From the NCBI RefSeq assembly GCF_003397585.1, contig NZ_QJUV01000001.1, positions 62,001 through 126,000 of the forward strand: a stretch of 64,000 nucleotides of DNA, read 5' to 3'. The notes under the pieces are model-generated. The model did no database searches. It was given only the letters and a program-made list of their open reading frames with translations, and was not told the origin of the DNA. The translations under genes and the position numbers were made by a program. Within the stretch, counting starts at the first letter, position 1; every line of letters starts with the position of its first letter. Below are positions 54,210-63,337 of the stretch, piece by piece. This DNA is from Gardnerella piotii. GTDB taxonomy: Bacteria; Actinomycetota; Actinomycetes; Actinomycetales; Bifidobacteriaceae.

Positions 54210-55979
54210 TTAATCGCCATCGGTTGCTTGCGATTTTCCCGCGCCGCAAATGGCCCCTGCTCCAACGGCGAATATTTTAGTTTTACCTAATATAAAAGAA
54301 ATAATCCATCCTGCAATAAATCCAATAATGTACCCAATTGAAGTTGGCGAACAAATATCTGGAGCGTATGTTGGTAAAATCACGCTAATTGACCAAACTT
54401 GAACTTTGATTAATTGACTAGATGCATGTATTAAAATTGGGTACACGTATGCGCCAATAATGCCTGCTATTGCAAGAGTTAGGATTTTTTCAATCGAGTA
54501 TGCGATTGCTTTAATAAAATGCCACGGTATGCTAGCGATTCTTATGAATACGTCTTTTCCGCCAACGGATTCGTTCGCGCGTTTTCTGCGTACGCTTGAG
54601 CAAACATTGTATCCGATTGTTGCTGTAATTAGCATAAAAATAAGATTTGCAGCAAATGCATCTATTGGAGAAATCGCAGCTAGTAAGCTTGCAAGAGTAA
54701 TGAATACAGCCGCCGCCACTCGCCCGCGAAATAAGTATTTATTTACGTTTGGATGCGGATTTTCATCTACCTCAGGCGGCTCAGCAATTTTGGTTGCTTG
54801 TTCTGAATTTGCGATTTGTTCTGGCTCTGTAACCTGTTCTGGATCTATAGCTTGTTCTAACCCGTTTGCGTATACCTTGGTAGTGGATGTGCTAGTGGCG
54901 TCTAGTAAAGATGTTGGCTCGGGGTCTATTAAATCCGATTCTGTAGAGTGTAACAAAGTTGTATTGTCAATATTCTTAGAAACCCACATTTTTCTAGGGT
55001 TTTCTGGAAGCGTTTTTGTTTGAAAAGTCGTGTTAAAATTGTGAATTTTTGTATTATTGGGTACAGTTTCTCCACTAAAGCTGTGCTCAAAAGGGTAGCT
55101 TGAATCCTGCCAGTCTGTAGGGTTCATAGCATCTTGGAAAATTGCGTTTTCAAGCTGTTCGGGAGTGCATCTTTCGCTTCTTTTAGGATTTAATGCGCTT
55201 TTGAATGCTTGCATTGTTCTTATTGGAAGGCCATTAAGATTTGCGTTCCCAGATGCTGCTCTTTCTAAAACTGCCATTATTGGCTTGGTTCCAAAAACAG
55301 GCTTTCCTGTTGCTGCAAAAGCTAGAACGGCAGCCACGCTCCACCAATCTGTAAGTTCGCTCGATTCTCCGCCTTCAATGATTTCTGGAGCAATAAATCC
55401 TGGGGTTCCCATTACAAGGCCAGTTCGCGTAACATGCGACTCGCCCTGCCCCATAGATATTCCAAAATCAACTAAAACGGGGCCAGTAGTGGAAATCATT
55501 ATGTTTGTAGGCTTAATATCTCGGTGAATTATGCCCGCGCTATGAACTGCTTTTACGGCGTCGATTAGTTTGTGTGCAAGTCGTTCTAAATCGCCCCCAG
55601 CGTATGGGCCGTTAATTGCAACGTCTTCTTTAAGATTGTGGCCGTCAATAAGTTCCGTGACTATAAAAGCGATTGAAGCATCAAGCTCCATGTCTACTAT
55701 TGAGCACACGCCTTCGTGGTGTATTTTTTGCAAAGCTAGCGCCTCGCGCCTAAGTCTAAGTCTTGCTTGCTCTTGCGGATTGCTAACTTCTGCAGATTCC
55801 AAATCATCGTCTTGGTTTTCTAGCATTGATGCGCGCAAAATCTTCATTGCGTAAAAATGGCCACCGTCGTCTTTTACTCGCCAAACGGAGCCCATAGCGC
55901 CTCCGCCCAGTCGCTCAATCAGCGTGTATCCGCCAACATTTTGGCCAGAGCGCAAGTCAAACATGCTCACATCTTCCAT
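54210..55979 (-). CDS. Serine/threonine protein kinase with multi-helix membrane C-terminus
   Basis: 589 residues. The kinase domain (about 15-270) is complete: Gly loop GGGAMGSVWRV, ATP lysine in YAMKIL, HRDIKPTNIM and DFG. The activation segment is GLVMGTPGFIAPEII, followed by a Thr/Glu/Pro-rich linker (about 300-410). The C-terminus contains about four to five membrane helices (roughly 418-465, 480-520 and 540-580) instead of PASTA or other sensors. The second ATG (55964, MFDLRSGQNV) is an alternative start. Not part of the pknA/pknB cluster. The input signal is unknown, and the helices could sense the membrane. Confidence 0.88.
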   Translation of the reverse strand: MEDVSMFDLRSGQNVGGYTLIERLGGGAMGSVWRVKDDGGHFYAMKILRASMLENQDDDLESAEVSNPQEQARLRLRREALALQKIHHEGVCSIVDMELDASIAFIVTELIDGHNLKEDVAINGPYAGGDLERLAHKLIDAVKAVHSAGIIHRDIKPTNIMISTTGPVLVDFGISMGQGESHVTRTGLVMGTPGFIAPEIIEGGESSELTDWWSVAAVLAFAATGKPVFGTKPIMAVLERAASGNANLNGLPIRTMQAFKSALNPKRSERCTPEQLENAIFQDAMNPTDWQDSSYPFEHSFSGETVPNNTKIHNFNTTFQTKTLPENPRKMWVSKNIDNTTLLHSTESDLIDPEPTSLLDATSTSTTKVYANGLEQAIDPEQVTEPEQIANSEQATKIAEPPEVDENPHPNVNKYLFRGRVAAAVFITLASLLAAISPIDAFAANLIFMLITATIGYNVCSSVRRKRANESVGGKDVFIRIASIPWHFIKAIAYSIEKILTLAIAGIIGAYVYPILIHASSQLIKVQVWSISVILPTYAPDICSPTSIGYIIGFIAGWIISFILGKTKIFAVGAGAICGAGKSQATDGD

Positions 55980-56171
55980 AATGCATTATGTTAGTGTGCA
56001 GCTATGCCAATTTGTTTTTTAACACTAAACACGCGATTTTATAAACAAATGTTTATATATCTACTGTAAAAGTAATCGTGTTTATAAGCCTTTGTTTATG
56101 CGTGATTTTTATACTCGACACGCCGAAGTGTTAGAAAATACTGTAATTTTGCTGTTTTTACTGAATAAACA

Positions 56172-56180
56172 TGATATATT
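56172..56180 (+). promoter_or_regulatory. Candidate extended -10 promoter of msiK
   Basis: TGATATATT matches the extended -10 pattern (TG, one base, TATATT). No clear -35 was found. Transcription would begin just before the structured leader. Confidence 0.35.
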
Positions 56181-56327
56181 GAATCATGGCTCAACGAAGA
56201 GAACCTTCAATGAACCATGTAAGTAAATGTGGACGATTGACGCCGCCGATGTAGGACTTGGGGTCTTTGGTGCACACCCTTCACAACGGATCGTTCGGCA
56301 CGTACCTGCCGATGAAAGGAAAATATC
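56181..56327 (+). ncRNA. Structured msiK leader (msiK RNA motif candidate)
   Basis: The long 5' untranslated region of msiK is more GC-rich than the surrounding gap. It can form CATGG-TCA/TGA-CCATG (56185-56219), GGGT/ACCC (56251-56279) and CGGCA/TGCCG (56296-56311), the last just before the ribosome-binding site AAAGGA. A conserved msiK RNA motif is known upstream of msiK in actinobacteria. I place this region there by position, not by alignment. Confidence 0.6.
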
Positions 56328-57455
56328 ATGGCAGAAGTTGTATTTGATCATGTAACTCGAATCTACCCAGGCAACGATAAGCCTTCGGTTGATGATTTGA
56401 ACATGACTATTAAGGATGGCGAGTTCCTTGTACTCGTTGGTCCATCTGGTTGCGGTAAGTCCACAACGCTACGAATGTTGGCTGGCTTGGAAGAGGTTAA
56501 CAAGGGTCGCATTCTTATTGGTGGTCAAGACGTTACTACAATGCAGCCAAAAGATCGCGATATCGCAATGGTGTTCCAGAACTACGCATTGTATCCACAT
56601 ATGACTGTTGCAGATAACATGGGCTTTGCTCTTAAGATTGCAGGCGTAAACAAGGAAGAAATCCGCAAGCGCGTTGAAAAAGCTGCTGAAGTTTTGGATT
56701 TGACTGAGTACTTGGATCGTAAGCCAAAGGCTTTGTCTGGTGGTCAGCGTCAGCGTGTTGCAATGGGTCGCGCAATTGTTCGTGAACCAAAAGTCTTCCT
56801 TATGGATGAGCCTCTTTCCAACCTTGATGCAAAGCTTCGCGTACAGACTCGTACGCAAATCGCGGCATTGCAGCGTCAGCTCGGCGTTACTACTCTTTAC
56901 GTAACGCACGATCAGACCGAGGCTTTGACAATGGGTGACCGCATTGCCGTTATTAAGCTTGGCATTTTGCAGCAGGTTGGCGCTCCAACCGAGCTTTATG
57001 ACCGCCCAGCAAACGTGTTTGTTGCAGGCTTCATTGGTTCCCCATCTATGAACATTAACCAGCATCCAGTGGTTGATGGCAAGGCTCAAATTGGCGAGGA
57101 TTCCATCACTCTTCCAGCAGAAGCTGTTGATAAGCTTGCCGAGGAAGATAAGGGTCAGATTATTGTTGGCTTCCGTCCAGAAGATGCAAGCTTGGCAACT
57201 TCCGACGATCCAAATGCCTTCTCCTTGAAGGTTGTAAACGTGGAAGATCTTGGCTCCGACGGTTACATCTACGGAAACATCATCACCGATGGATCTCCAG
57301 AAGAAGCATCTACAATGATGAGCGACCAGAACAAGCTCACAACGATTCGCGTGAACCCACGTGCGCTTCCAAAGGTTGGTGACGTTGTAAAGATTAAGAT
57401 TGATCCATCCAAGATGCACCTGTTTGCGCCTTCTACAGAGTTGCGTTTGAACTAG
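56328..57455 (+). CDS. msiK: Multiple-sugar ABC transporter ATPase MsiK/UgpC type
   Basis: 375 residues. A shared ATPase that powers several carbohydrate ABC importers in actinobacteria. Walker [10 protein letters not shown] (about 38-46), Q-loop [10 protein letters not shown], signature [15 protein letters not shown], Walker [11 protein letters not shown], and a C-terminal TOBE/OB regulatory domain (about 235-375). High-expression codon use like glgP. The gene stands alone, as expected for an ATPase serving several permeases. It is preceded by a structured leader and followed by a hairpin terminator. Confidence 0.95.
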   Translation: MAEVVFDHVTRIYPGNDKPSVDDLNMTIKDGEFLVLVGPSGCGKSTTLRMLAGLEEVNKGRILIGGQDVTTMQPKDRDIAMVFQNYALYPHMTVADNMGFALKIAGVNKEEIRKRVEKAAEVLDLTEYLDRKPKALSGGQRQRVAMGRAIVREPKVFLMDEPLSNLDAKLRVQTRTQIAALQRQLGVTTLYVTHDQTEALTMGDRIAVIKLGILQQVGAPTELYDRPANVFVAGFIGSPSMNINQHPVVDGKAQIGEDSITLPAEAVDKLAEEDKGQIIVGFRPEDASLATSDDPNAFSLKVVNVEDLGSDGYIYGNIITDGSPEEASTMMSDQNKLTTIRVNPRALPKVGDVVKIKIDPSKMHLFAPSTELRLN

Positions 57456-57461
57456 CGTTTT

Positions 57462-57495
57462 CTTGGGCACTTGATTCTTGTTTTGAGTGCCCAAG
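57462..57495 (+). terminator. Hairpin after msiK
   Basis: The stem CTTGGGCACT...AGTGCCCAAG has a 14-base loop and is followed by ATTTCTG. Confidence 0.7.
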
Positions 57496-57515
57496 ATTTC
57501 TGTATAAGGGTATGG

Positions 57516-57543
57516 CGGGGTTCGCTAGGCGAGCCCCGTTTTC
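57516..57543 (+). terminator. Strong intrinsic terminator after msiK
   Basis: A CGGGGTTCGC/GCGAGCCCCG stem with one G-U pair and a very short loop is followed by TTTT. Two hairpins in series suggest robust insulation of msiK. Confidence 0.85.
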
Positions 57544-57644
57544 GCATGATTTAGCTTATTTTAATCTGTAGTTGTATTTGCATTTATTCACATTTGGTGA
57601 TTATTTGGTTATTAGCGTTCATCTTTACGGGTAGACTAGATTTT

Positions 57645-59081
57645 ATGGAATGGAACGAAACTCCTTTAATGGATCCGCGTGCTGCGCAAGCAACATCGGT
57701 TTCTGCTTTTAGCGAGACCGTATCTTCTGCGGAACCGCCAGCGTTGAAGATTACTGCTGCAAGCTCTAATCCTCAAATGTTTATGCTTCCTTGGGAGCTG
57801 CCGCTTTCTCAATGGCCTACAAATCTTTTTGTTAACCTTCCTCGAGGCATATCTAGGCACGTTGTGCGTTTTGTGCACGTAGGCGACGAAGTGTACGCAA
57901 TGAAGGAGATTACTCGTCAAGTCGCGGAGCGCGAATATGAGCTTTTAAGACGTTTGCGCAAGCTGGAACTTCCAACAGTTAAGCCTATAGCAGTTGTTGC
58001 TGGTAGAAAAGATAAGAATGGTGAGCCGCTTGAAGCAATGCTTGTTACTCGTCATCTTAAATTCTCACTGCCTTATCGAGCACTATTTGCTAGAACTTTG
58101 CGCCCAGATACTGCGGAGCGTTTGATTGATGCGCTTGCTGTGCTTATGGTTCGCTTGCATCTTTCGGGATTCTATTGGGGAGATGTTTCGCTTTCTAACG
58201 TTCTGTTCTTGCGAGATGCCGACGCATTTACTGCGTTTTTGGTGGACGCGGAAACTGGCGATTTGCACGGAAGCCTTACCGAAGGCCAGCGCGAGTACGA
58301 TATTGATTTAGCTCGCACAAATATAATCGGCGAATTAATGGATTTGAGTTCTGGCCAGCTTTTGCCTGGAGAAGTTGACGAAATTAGCATTGGAAACAGG
58401 CTTGTAGACAGATACCATTCGCTTTGGAGCACGCTTACAGACGTAGATAAGTTTAGCCCAGACGAAATGTGGCGTATTGAGCGCCGCGTGAATCGCCTTA
58501 ACGAGCTTGGATTTGATGTAGACGAGCTTGAGATGAAGACTTCCGAAGATGGGCGAAGAGTTTTGGTTAGACCGCGAGTTGTGGACGCTGGATACGCTTC
58601 TAGAAAGCTTTTGCGTTTGACTGGCTTAGATGTGCAAGAAAATCAAGCTCGTAGGCTTCTTAACGATTTAGACGCGTATCGCACTTCTACATGGCGTCAA
58701 GGCGAAGAGCTGGAGATTGTTGCTACAGACTGGATGCGCGAAGTGTTTGAGCCTACTGTTCGCATGATTCCGCCTGAGTTTAGGTCGCAAATCCAGCCTG
58801 CACAATTCTTCCACGAAGTTTTGGATCATCGTTGGTTTATGGCAGAGCGCGTTGGGCACGACGTTTCTATGCAAGATGCAGTAACAAGTTACATTAAGAA
58901 CGTTTTGCCTCAATACAAGATGGATAAGCGCGTTTTGGCTGCGATTAATGCGGATGCGGATTCTGGCGTTGTAGATGACGAGTATACGTATTCCACGCCT
59001 GCGCCTGCAGCCGCTCCTGCGGTTGCGGCGAGCGACGACGATGACGAGTATGATCAAGACGCAAGTGTTTGGGCAAGCTGA
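57645..59081 (+). CDS. DUF4032 kinase-like protein
   Basis: 478 residues from the ATG at 57645 (MEWNETPLMDPRAAQ). The frame opens upstream at 57594, but the added residues lack a good ribosome-binding site. The DUF4032 domain resembles lipopolysaccharide kinase-like (Kdo/WaaP) folds: AMKEITRQVAEREYELLRRL (ATP-lysine region), then YWGDVSLSNVLF with the catalytic Asp and AFLVDAETGDLHG as a metal-binding motif. The C-terminus is acidic and Ala/Pro-rich. The substrate is unknown. Whether it is an active kinase cannot be decided. Confidence 0.85.
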   Translation: MEWNETPLMDPRAAQATSVSAFSETVSSAEPPALKITAASSNPQMFMLPWELPLSQWPTNLFVNLPRGISRHVVRFVHVGDEVYAMKEITRQVAEREYELLRRLRKLELPTVKPIAVVAGRKDKNGEPLEAMLVTRHLKFSLPYRALFARTLRPDTAERLIDALAVLMVRLHLSGFYWGDVSLSNVLFLRDADAFTAFLVDAETGDLHGSLTEGQREYDIDLARTNIIGELMDLSSGQLLPGEVDEISIGNRLVDRYHSLWSTLTDVDKFSPDEMWRIERRVNRLNELGFDVDELEMKTSEDGRRVLVRPRVVDAGYASRKLLRLTGLDVQENQARRLLNDLDAYRTSTWRQGEELEIVATDWMREVFEPTVRMIPPEFRSQIQPAQFFHEVLDHRWFMAERVGHDVSMQDAVTSYIKNVLPQYKMDKRVLAAINADADSGVVDDEYTYSTPAPAAAPAVAASDDDDEYDQDASVWAS

Positions 59082-59192
59082 GCTTTTTGTGAGCTTTTGC
59101 GTGCTTTTGTGAGCATTTTTGTTTTGCTAGCGTTTTAAGAGATTCCTTACTTTACACCTGTTTTGCGCCTGCTTTACTTTTGTTTAGTGAAG

Positions 59193-59227
59193 TGTGGAAT
59201 TATTCTCTTTGAAATGTGGAATAATTC
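59193..59227. promoter_or_regulatory. Paired repeats upstream of the mutarotase gene
   Basis: TGTGGAATTATTC and TGTGGAATAATTC repeat with a 22-bp period (two helical turns). The halves GAATTATTC and GAATAATTC are also inverted complements. A possible regulator binding site. Confidence 0.45.
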
Positions 59228-59284
59228 GTATTTATTTTAGGAATTTTGTTAATTTCTTTTGTGAATGGTGATAGAATTTTCTTG

Positions 59285-59309
59285 TTAGTTGTCAATGATT
59301 GCCAACTAA
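59285..59309. promoter_or_regulatory. Palindromic operator candidate before the mutarotase gene
   Basis: TTAGTTGTCAAT and ATTGCCAACTAA form a 12-bp inverted repeat with one mismatch around a central G. It overlaps a plausible promoter (TTGTCA, then TAGTTA 18 bases later). The size and symmetry suit a LacI-type sugar repressor, but no regulator gene is in this window. Confidence 0.5.
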
Positions 59310-59345
59310 TAATAGTTATTTATCAATTAATCAAGGGAGATTATT

Positions 59346-59792
59346 ATGTTAAAAGGTGTAGATTCTATAATTCCTCCAGCGTTGCTGAAGGTTCTTTGTG
59401 AAATGGGCCATGGAGATGTTTTAGTATTGGCCGATGGAAATTTTCCAACTGAGTCTGTAGGAAAAGACGCTATAGTTGTACGCTGCGATGGTCATGGAAC
59501 TTCGGAATTGCTAACTGCAATCTTAAAGTTGATGCCACTCGATCAATACACCGATAAGCCAGCTACACTTATGGAAGTTGTTCCAGGAGACCCTTGCGAA
59601 ACTCCAATCTGGAAAGAATATGAAGATATTATTGCTAAATACGATAAACGTGGAGCAAGCACCTTAGGAACTTTTGAAAGATTTGCGTTCTACGATGAGG
59701 CAAAGAAGGCATATTGTGTTGTTGCCACGGGTGAGCGTGCTCAATACGCTAACATTATGCTGCGTAAGGGCGTGGTGTTTGCTGGAGAGTAG
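59346..59792 (+). CDS. RbsD/FucU family sugar mutarotase
   Basis: 148 residues. It begins MLKGVDSIIPPALLKVLCEMGHGDVLVLADGNFP (in outline). The GHGD/ADGNFP motif and the C-terminal ATGERAQYANIMLRKGV are hallmarks of FucU-type L-fucose mutarotases, which interconvert pyranose anomers. The ribosome-binding site is AAGGGAG. It stands alone with no fucose kinase, aldolase or permease nearby. The unlinked sugar pathway is inferred from the family and the upstream palindrome. Confidence 0.9.
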   Translation: MLKGVDSIIPPALLKVLCEMGHGDVLVLADGNFPTESVGKDAIVVRCDGHGTSELLTAILKLMPLDQYTDKPATLMEVVPGDPCETPIWKEYEDIIAKYDKRGASTLGTFERFAFYDEAKKAYCVVATGERAQYANIMLRKGVVFAGE

Positions 59793-59890
59793 CGTAAATA
59801 GGTAAATAAGTTTATATTTATATGCTATTTATCTGTTATTTGCTTGTTATCTGTTTGTAGAGATATAGAAATCTAAGTGTTATAGCATAA

Positions 59891-59950
59891 AAGCACTGCA
59901 TGCAACAAGATGATTTGGAATTTAAGAACCATCTGTTACGTGCAGTGCTT
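59891..59950 (-). terminator. Extended hairpin between mutarotase gene and tRNA-Lys
   Basis: A perfect 10-bp outer stem, AAGCACTGCA...TGCAGTGCTT, has an inner AGATG/CATCT pairing. It probably terminates tRNA-Lys (T-rich tract on the minus strand) and possibly the mutarotase mRNA. Confidence 0.6.
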
Positions 59951-59956
59951 ATTTTG

Positions 59957-60029
59957 TGCCCCCTGTGGGACTCGAACCCACAACCCAAGACTTAAAAGGA
60001 CTCTGCTCTGCCAATTGAGCTAAAGGGGC
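59957..60029 (-). tRNA. tRNA-Lys (anticodon TTT), CCA not encoded
   Basis: Acceptor GCCCCTT/AGGGGGC, D stem GCTC/GAGC, anticodon loop CTTTTAA, and T stem GTGGG/CCCAC with loop TTCGAGT; discriminator A. The anticodon stem GAGTC/GTCTT has a T-T mismatch at the fourth pair and a G-T at the first. Confidence 0.94.
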
Positions 60030-60088
60030 AACAAATGCTTAGTGTACTACATTTTGTAGACTAATCCAACTTCTTTGATGTTGGCGTG

Positions 60089-60352
60089 TTAGTTTGCAAG
60101 TTGTCCTAATTGCATAAGCTTATCTTTGATTTGGCTTGCGGATGGCTCAACCATAAAGCTGCCGTCGCTAAAAGTCACAACAGGAATATGCTTCTGACCG
60201 CTAATCTCAACAGCTTTTTGAGCAGCTCTGTCTTCGGATTCAATATTGTGCCAAGTAAAAGCAACATTAAACTGGTTAAGCGCGGATTTAGCGCGAATGC
60301 AATCGCCACACCAATCGGCTCCGTAAACATTGACTAATGGCAAATTTTCCAT
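60089..60352 (-). CDS. Glutaredoxin-like (mycoredoxin/NrdH type) protein
   Basis: 87-residue thioredoxin-fold protein with the active-site WCGDC (Cys15 and Cys18) and the conserved IPVVTFSDGSFMVEPS block with cis-proline. WCGDC resembles mycoredoxin, which uses mycothiol in higher actinobacteria. Bifidobacteria are not known to make mycothiol, so the electron donor is uncertain. Monocistronic and convergent with tRNA-Lys. Confidence 0.88.
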   Translation of the reverse strand: MENLPLVNVYGADWCGDCIRAKSALNQFNVAFTWHNIESEDRAAQKAVEISGQKHIPVVTFSDGSFMVEPSASQIKDKLMQLGQLAN

Positions 60353-60558
60353 AAAATATCACCCCAATTTAGTTTGATTGTAAAGTGGCCATTAAAGTGG
60401 TTTGCAAATGTAGCATAAATTTTCACTCATAATGGTCTATAAAAATTATTGTATTAGAACACTAATATTTGCGTGATTTTTGCGAATAATCAACAATTTC
60501 AACTATAATTTAAGCTAATTTTCTTTAATGTGTCCCTTTAATTTCATAGGCTTATTAT

Positions 60559-61680
60559 ATGAACATGGTTATGGACTTAAATTTGGTTATATGGTTTACT
60601 GTTGGCGCAGTTATTTTAGCTGTTGCTTTAGTGGCGGTAGCTGTTGTTTTGCGAATTATTGGAAAATCGCATGGCCCAGTAATACCTACTAGCAAAGAAG
60701 ACCCATTGTCTAGTAGTGCTGAAAATAATAGCGATTTTAGCGAGCAATTGCCAGAAAATGCAACGTCTAGAATGGCTAGGCTTAGAGGCAAGCTTGCGAA
60801 TAGTCAAAATCCTTTTGGGCGTGCGCTTTTTAACATTTTAAGCAAAGATAATATTAGTGAAGACGATTGGCAAGATGTAGAAGACACGCTTTTAATGGCG
60901 GATGTTGGCGCGCAAGCAAGCGAAGAGTTGGTTGAGTCGCTTAAAAAAGACGCTAGGATTTGTGATACTGCAAGCGCGCAAGAGGTTCGCGAAACATTGC
61001 GCGCGAAACTTCTAGATGTTGTTGGCAGCAAAACCGATAGAAGTCTAAAAGCAGATTTGCAAGATGCAAATAAGCCAAGCGTAATTATGATGGTTGGCGT
61101 AAATGGCACTGGAAAAACCACTACTGCTGGCAAGCTTGCGCGACTAATGGTTTCTAAAAATCGTTCTGTAATTCTTGCTGCTGCCGATACTTTCCGCGCG
61201 GCTGCTGCCGATCAGCTTGAAACTTGGGCAAATGCTGCAGGCGTTAAAGTTGTGCGTAGTCAAAAAGATGGAGCAGATCCTGCTTCCGTGGCTTTTGATG
61301 GCGCTACGGCTGCCAAAGAAGCAAACGCAGACGTTTTGATTGTAGACACGGCTGGAAGGTTGCAAAATAAAGCAAATCTTATGGAAGAGCTTGGCAAAAT
61401 CCGCCGCGTAGTCGAAAAAACTGTTCCTGTAGACGAAGTGCTTTTAGTGCTTGATGCTACAACTGGCCAAAATGGAATGGCTCAAGCAAAAGTCTTTGCT
61501 CAAGCTATTGGAATTACGGGCGTTGTGCTAACAAAGTTAGACGGTTCCGCAAAGGGTGGAATTGTGATTTCTGTTCAACGCGAGCTTGGAGTTCCTGTAA
61601 AGCTTGTTGGGCTAGGAGAAGGTCCAGACGACATTGCTCCGTTTGACCCAGAAAGTTTTGTAGACGGCATTTTGGCGTGA
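60559..61680 (+). CDS. ftsY: Signal recognition particle receptor FtsY
   Basis: 373 residues. A membrane-associated GTPase that receives SRP-ribosome complexes and hands them to SecYEG. It has an N-terminal hydrophobic segment (about 9-34), a short acidic A region, and the NG domain with GVNGTGKTTTAGK (about 175-187), DTFRAAAADQLE, VDTAGRLQNKANLM and TKLDGSAKGG. It starts MNMVMDLN; later Mets at residues 4 or 5 are alternatives. It has its own ATG region after a 206-bp gap. Followed by amt. Confidence 0.96.
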   Translation: MNMVMDLNLVIWFTVGAVILAVALVAVAVVLRIIGKSHGPVIPTSKEDPLSSSAENNSDFSEQLPENATSRMARLRGKLANSQNPFGRALFNILSKDNISEDDWQDVEDTLLMADVGAQASEELVESLKKDARICDTASAQEVRETLRAKLLDVVGSKTDRSLKADLQDANKPSVIMMVGVNGTGKTTTAGKLARLMVSKNRSVILAAADTFRAAAADQLETWANAAGVKVVRSQKDGADPASVAFDGATAAKEANADVLIVDTAGRLQNKANLMEELGKIRRVVEKTVPVDEVLLVLDATTGQNGMAQAKVFAQAIGITGVVLTKLDGSAKGGIVISVQRELGVPVKLVGLGEGPDDIAPFDPESFVDGILA

Positions 61681-61801
61681 GTTGCTTTTGGCTTTAGTTG
61701 CAGTTTAGATTAAGTGATTTTGCTTTAGTAACTTTTAGCTTGAGTTGATTAGAATATAAATTAAATTGCAACCACCGATGGTTGCGTTTGTGAGGTGAAA
61801 A

Positions 61802-63319
61802 ATGACCGCAATGGATCCGCAATGGGCGTTACTAGCTGCCGCATTAGTGTTTATAATTACGCCAGGAATCGCACTGTTTTATGGTGGCCGTGAGCGCGCA
61901 ACATCAATGGTTAATATGATGATGCTTTCCGCTGGTGCAATTGCGGTAACAACCATAGTTTGGACGCTTTGGGGCTGGTCAATGGCCTTTGCTGGCAAAG
62001 ACATGATTGGCGGCGTTGTTGGAGACCCTGTAAGCGGATTGCTGCTACGCGATTCAATGGTGGCAGATCACGGCATTTTTACTTCGATGGACGCAAACAC
62101 TGGTCTTGCTGGCGGAATTCCAGCGGCATTTAGACTTGCGTGCGCGGTTGTTGCTGTGGCTCTTATAACTGGAGCGCTTGCTGGTCGAGTGCGCTATGCG
62201 ATTTGGCTAATATTCGTTGCTGTTTGGGTAACGCTTGTGTTTGCACCTCTTGCGCACATGGTTTGCGGAGGCGGTCTGCTTTCGCCAAATGGCGCTATAT
62301 CTCAGGCTCTTGGAATCCAGGTTCATGATTTTGCAGGCGGATCTTTGTTGCACGTAGCTGCGGCAGTTTCGGCTTTAGCAATTGTGCTTATTATTGGCGG
62401 TCATGCTCATTTTCCTCTTAAGAATTTTGTTTTGCATACCAAGTCTTTTGCGACTTTGGGTGGCGCAAATTCGGAGCACAAGGGCAATTTAGTTCGCGCA
62501 CTTTTGATGGAAGTCGCAAAGTCTAATAAGACTAATGATTCTGCTGCTTCTAGCGATGATTCTAAAGCTAAGGGTGATTCTTCCTTAGAAAACGCTAGCG
62601 AGCTTGCGGCTAATGGCAATTTTGCCAATGTTTCTGCACGCGCTCCGCACAATGTTCCATTTGTTGTTCTTGGAATTTTCATCATTTGGTTTGGCTGGCT
62701 TGGCTTAATGATTGGTTCTTCTGTAGGTCTTCCAGGGGTTGCTGGGTACGCGTGGGTTAGCTCAACTATTACAGCGTCTGCGTCTATGCTCGCTTGGGGT
62801 GTTACGGAACGCTTGCGCTCGGGGTGCTTTAGTGCTGTTGGTGCAGCTAGTGGAATCATGGCTGGTTTGGCCGCTAGTGCTGCCGCTGCAGACGTTATAG
62901 CGCCTTTGTGGGCGGTTGTATTGGGTGCGATTGTTGGAGTTGTTACATGCCTTGCTACGCATTCTAAGACTTTTACTCGCTACGATGGTGCGCTACACGT
63001 TGTAAGCGTAAATGGCATTGCCGCTTTTATTGGCATTCTATCTGTTGGATTATTTGCGGATGCGAGCGGATTGCTTTCTACTGGCGATTGGCATCAGCTA
63101 ATTGCGCAAATATGCCTTCTTGCAATCACGATTCTTTATTCTGGAGCCGTTAGCGCGTTGCTTGCTTTTGGATTAGAGAAGCTTTTTGGTTGGAGAATAT
63201 CGGAGGCTAAAGAGCGTAAGGGCGTTGATTTAGCGGATCAAGGTGAGCGTGCGTACGATTTTTCTGGTATTGCTCAAGAAAAATCTGCGATTGACGCTGA
63301 AGATAAGACGCAAATGTGA
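61802..63319 (+). CDS. amt: Ammonium transporter Amt
   Basis: 505 residues with 11 membrane helices. An Amt/MEP/Rh family channel for ammonium/ammonia. Sequence marks include ALFYGGRERATSMVNMMM and the pore His region IQVHDFAGGSLLHVAAAVSAL. A Ser/Asp/Ala-rich insertion (about 240-280) lies in a cytoplasmic loop, making it longer than the typical 400-450. No glnK (PII) gene follows directly. A good GAGGTG ribosome-binding site precedes the ATG. Confidence 0.95.
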   Translation: MTAMDPQWALLAAALVFIITPGIALFYGGRERATSMVNMMMLSAGAIAVTTIVWTLWGWSMAFAGKDMIGGVVGDPVSGLLLRDSMVADHGIFTSMDANTGLAGGIPAAFRLACAVVAVALITGALAGRVRYAIWLIFVAVWVTLVFAPLAHMVCGGGLLSPNGAISQALGIQVHDFAGGSLLHVAAAVSALAIVLIIGGHAHFPLKNFVLHTKSFATLGGANSEHKGNLVRALLMEVAKSNKTNDSAASSDDSKAKGDSSLENASELAANGNFANVSARAPHNVPFVVLGIFIIWFGWLGLMIGSSVGLPGVAGYAWVSSTITASASMLAWGVTERLRSGCFSAVGAASGIMAGLAASAAAADVIAPLWAVVLGAIVGVVTCLATHSKTFTRYDGALHVVSVNGIAAFIGILSVGLFADASGLLSTGDWHQLIAQICLLAITILYSGAVSALLAFGLEKLFGWRISEAKERKGVDLADQGERAYDFSGIAQEKSAIDAEDKTQM

Positions 63320-63337
63320 CACACTCGGATTGCGCAA

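Noticed and set aside
56469-57494. Open frame of about 340 codons antisense to msiK
   Set aside because: Mirror of a highly biased coding sequence, with no domain and no ribosome-binding site.
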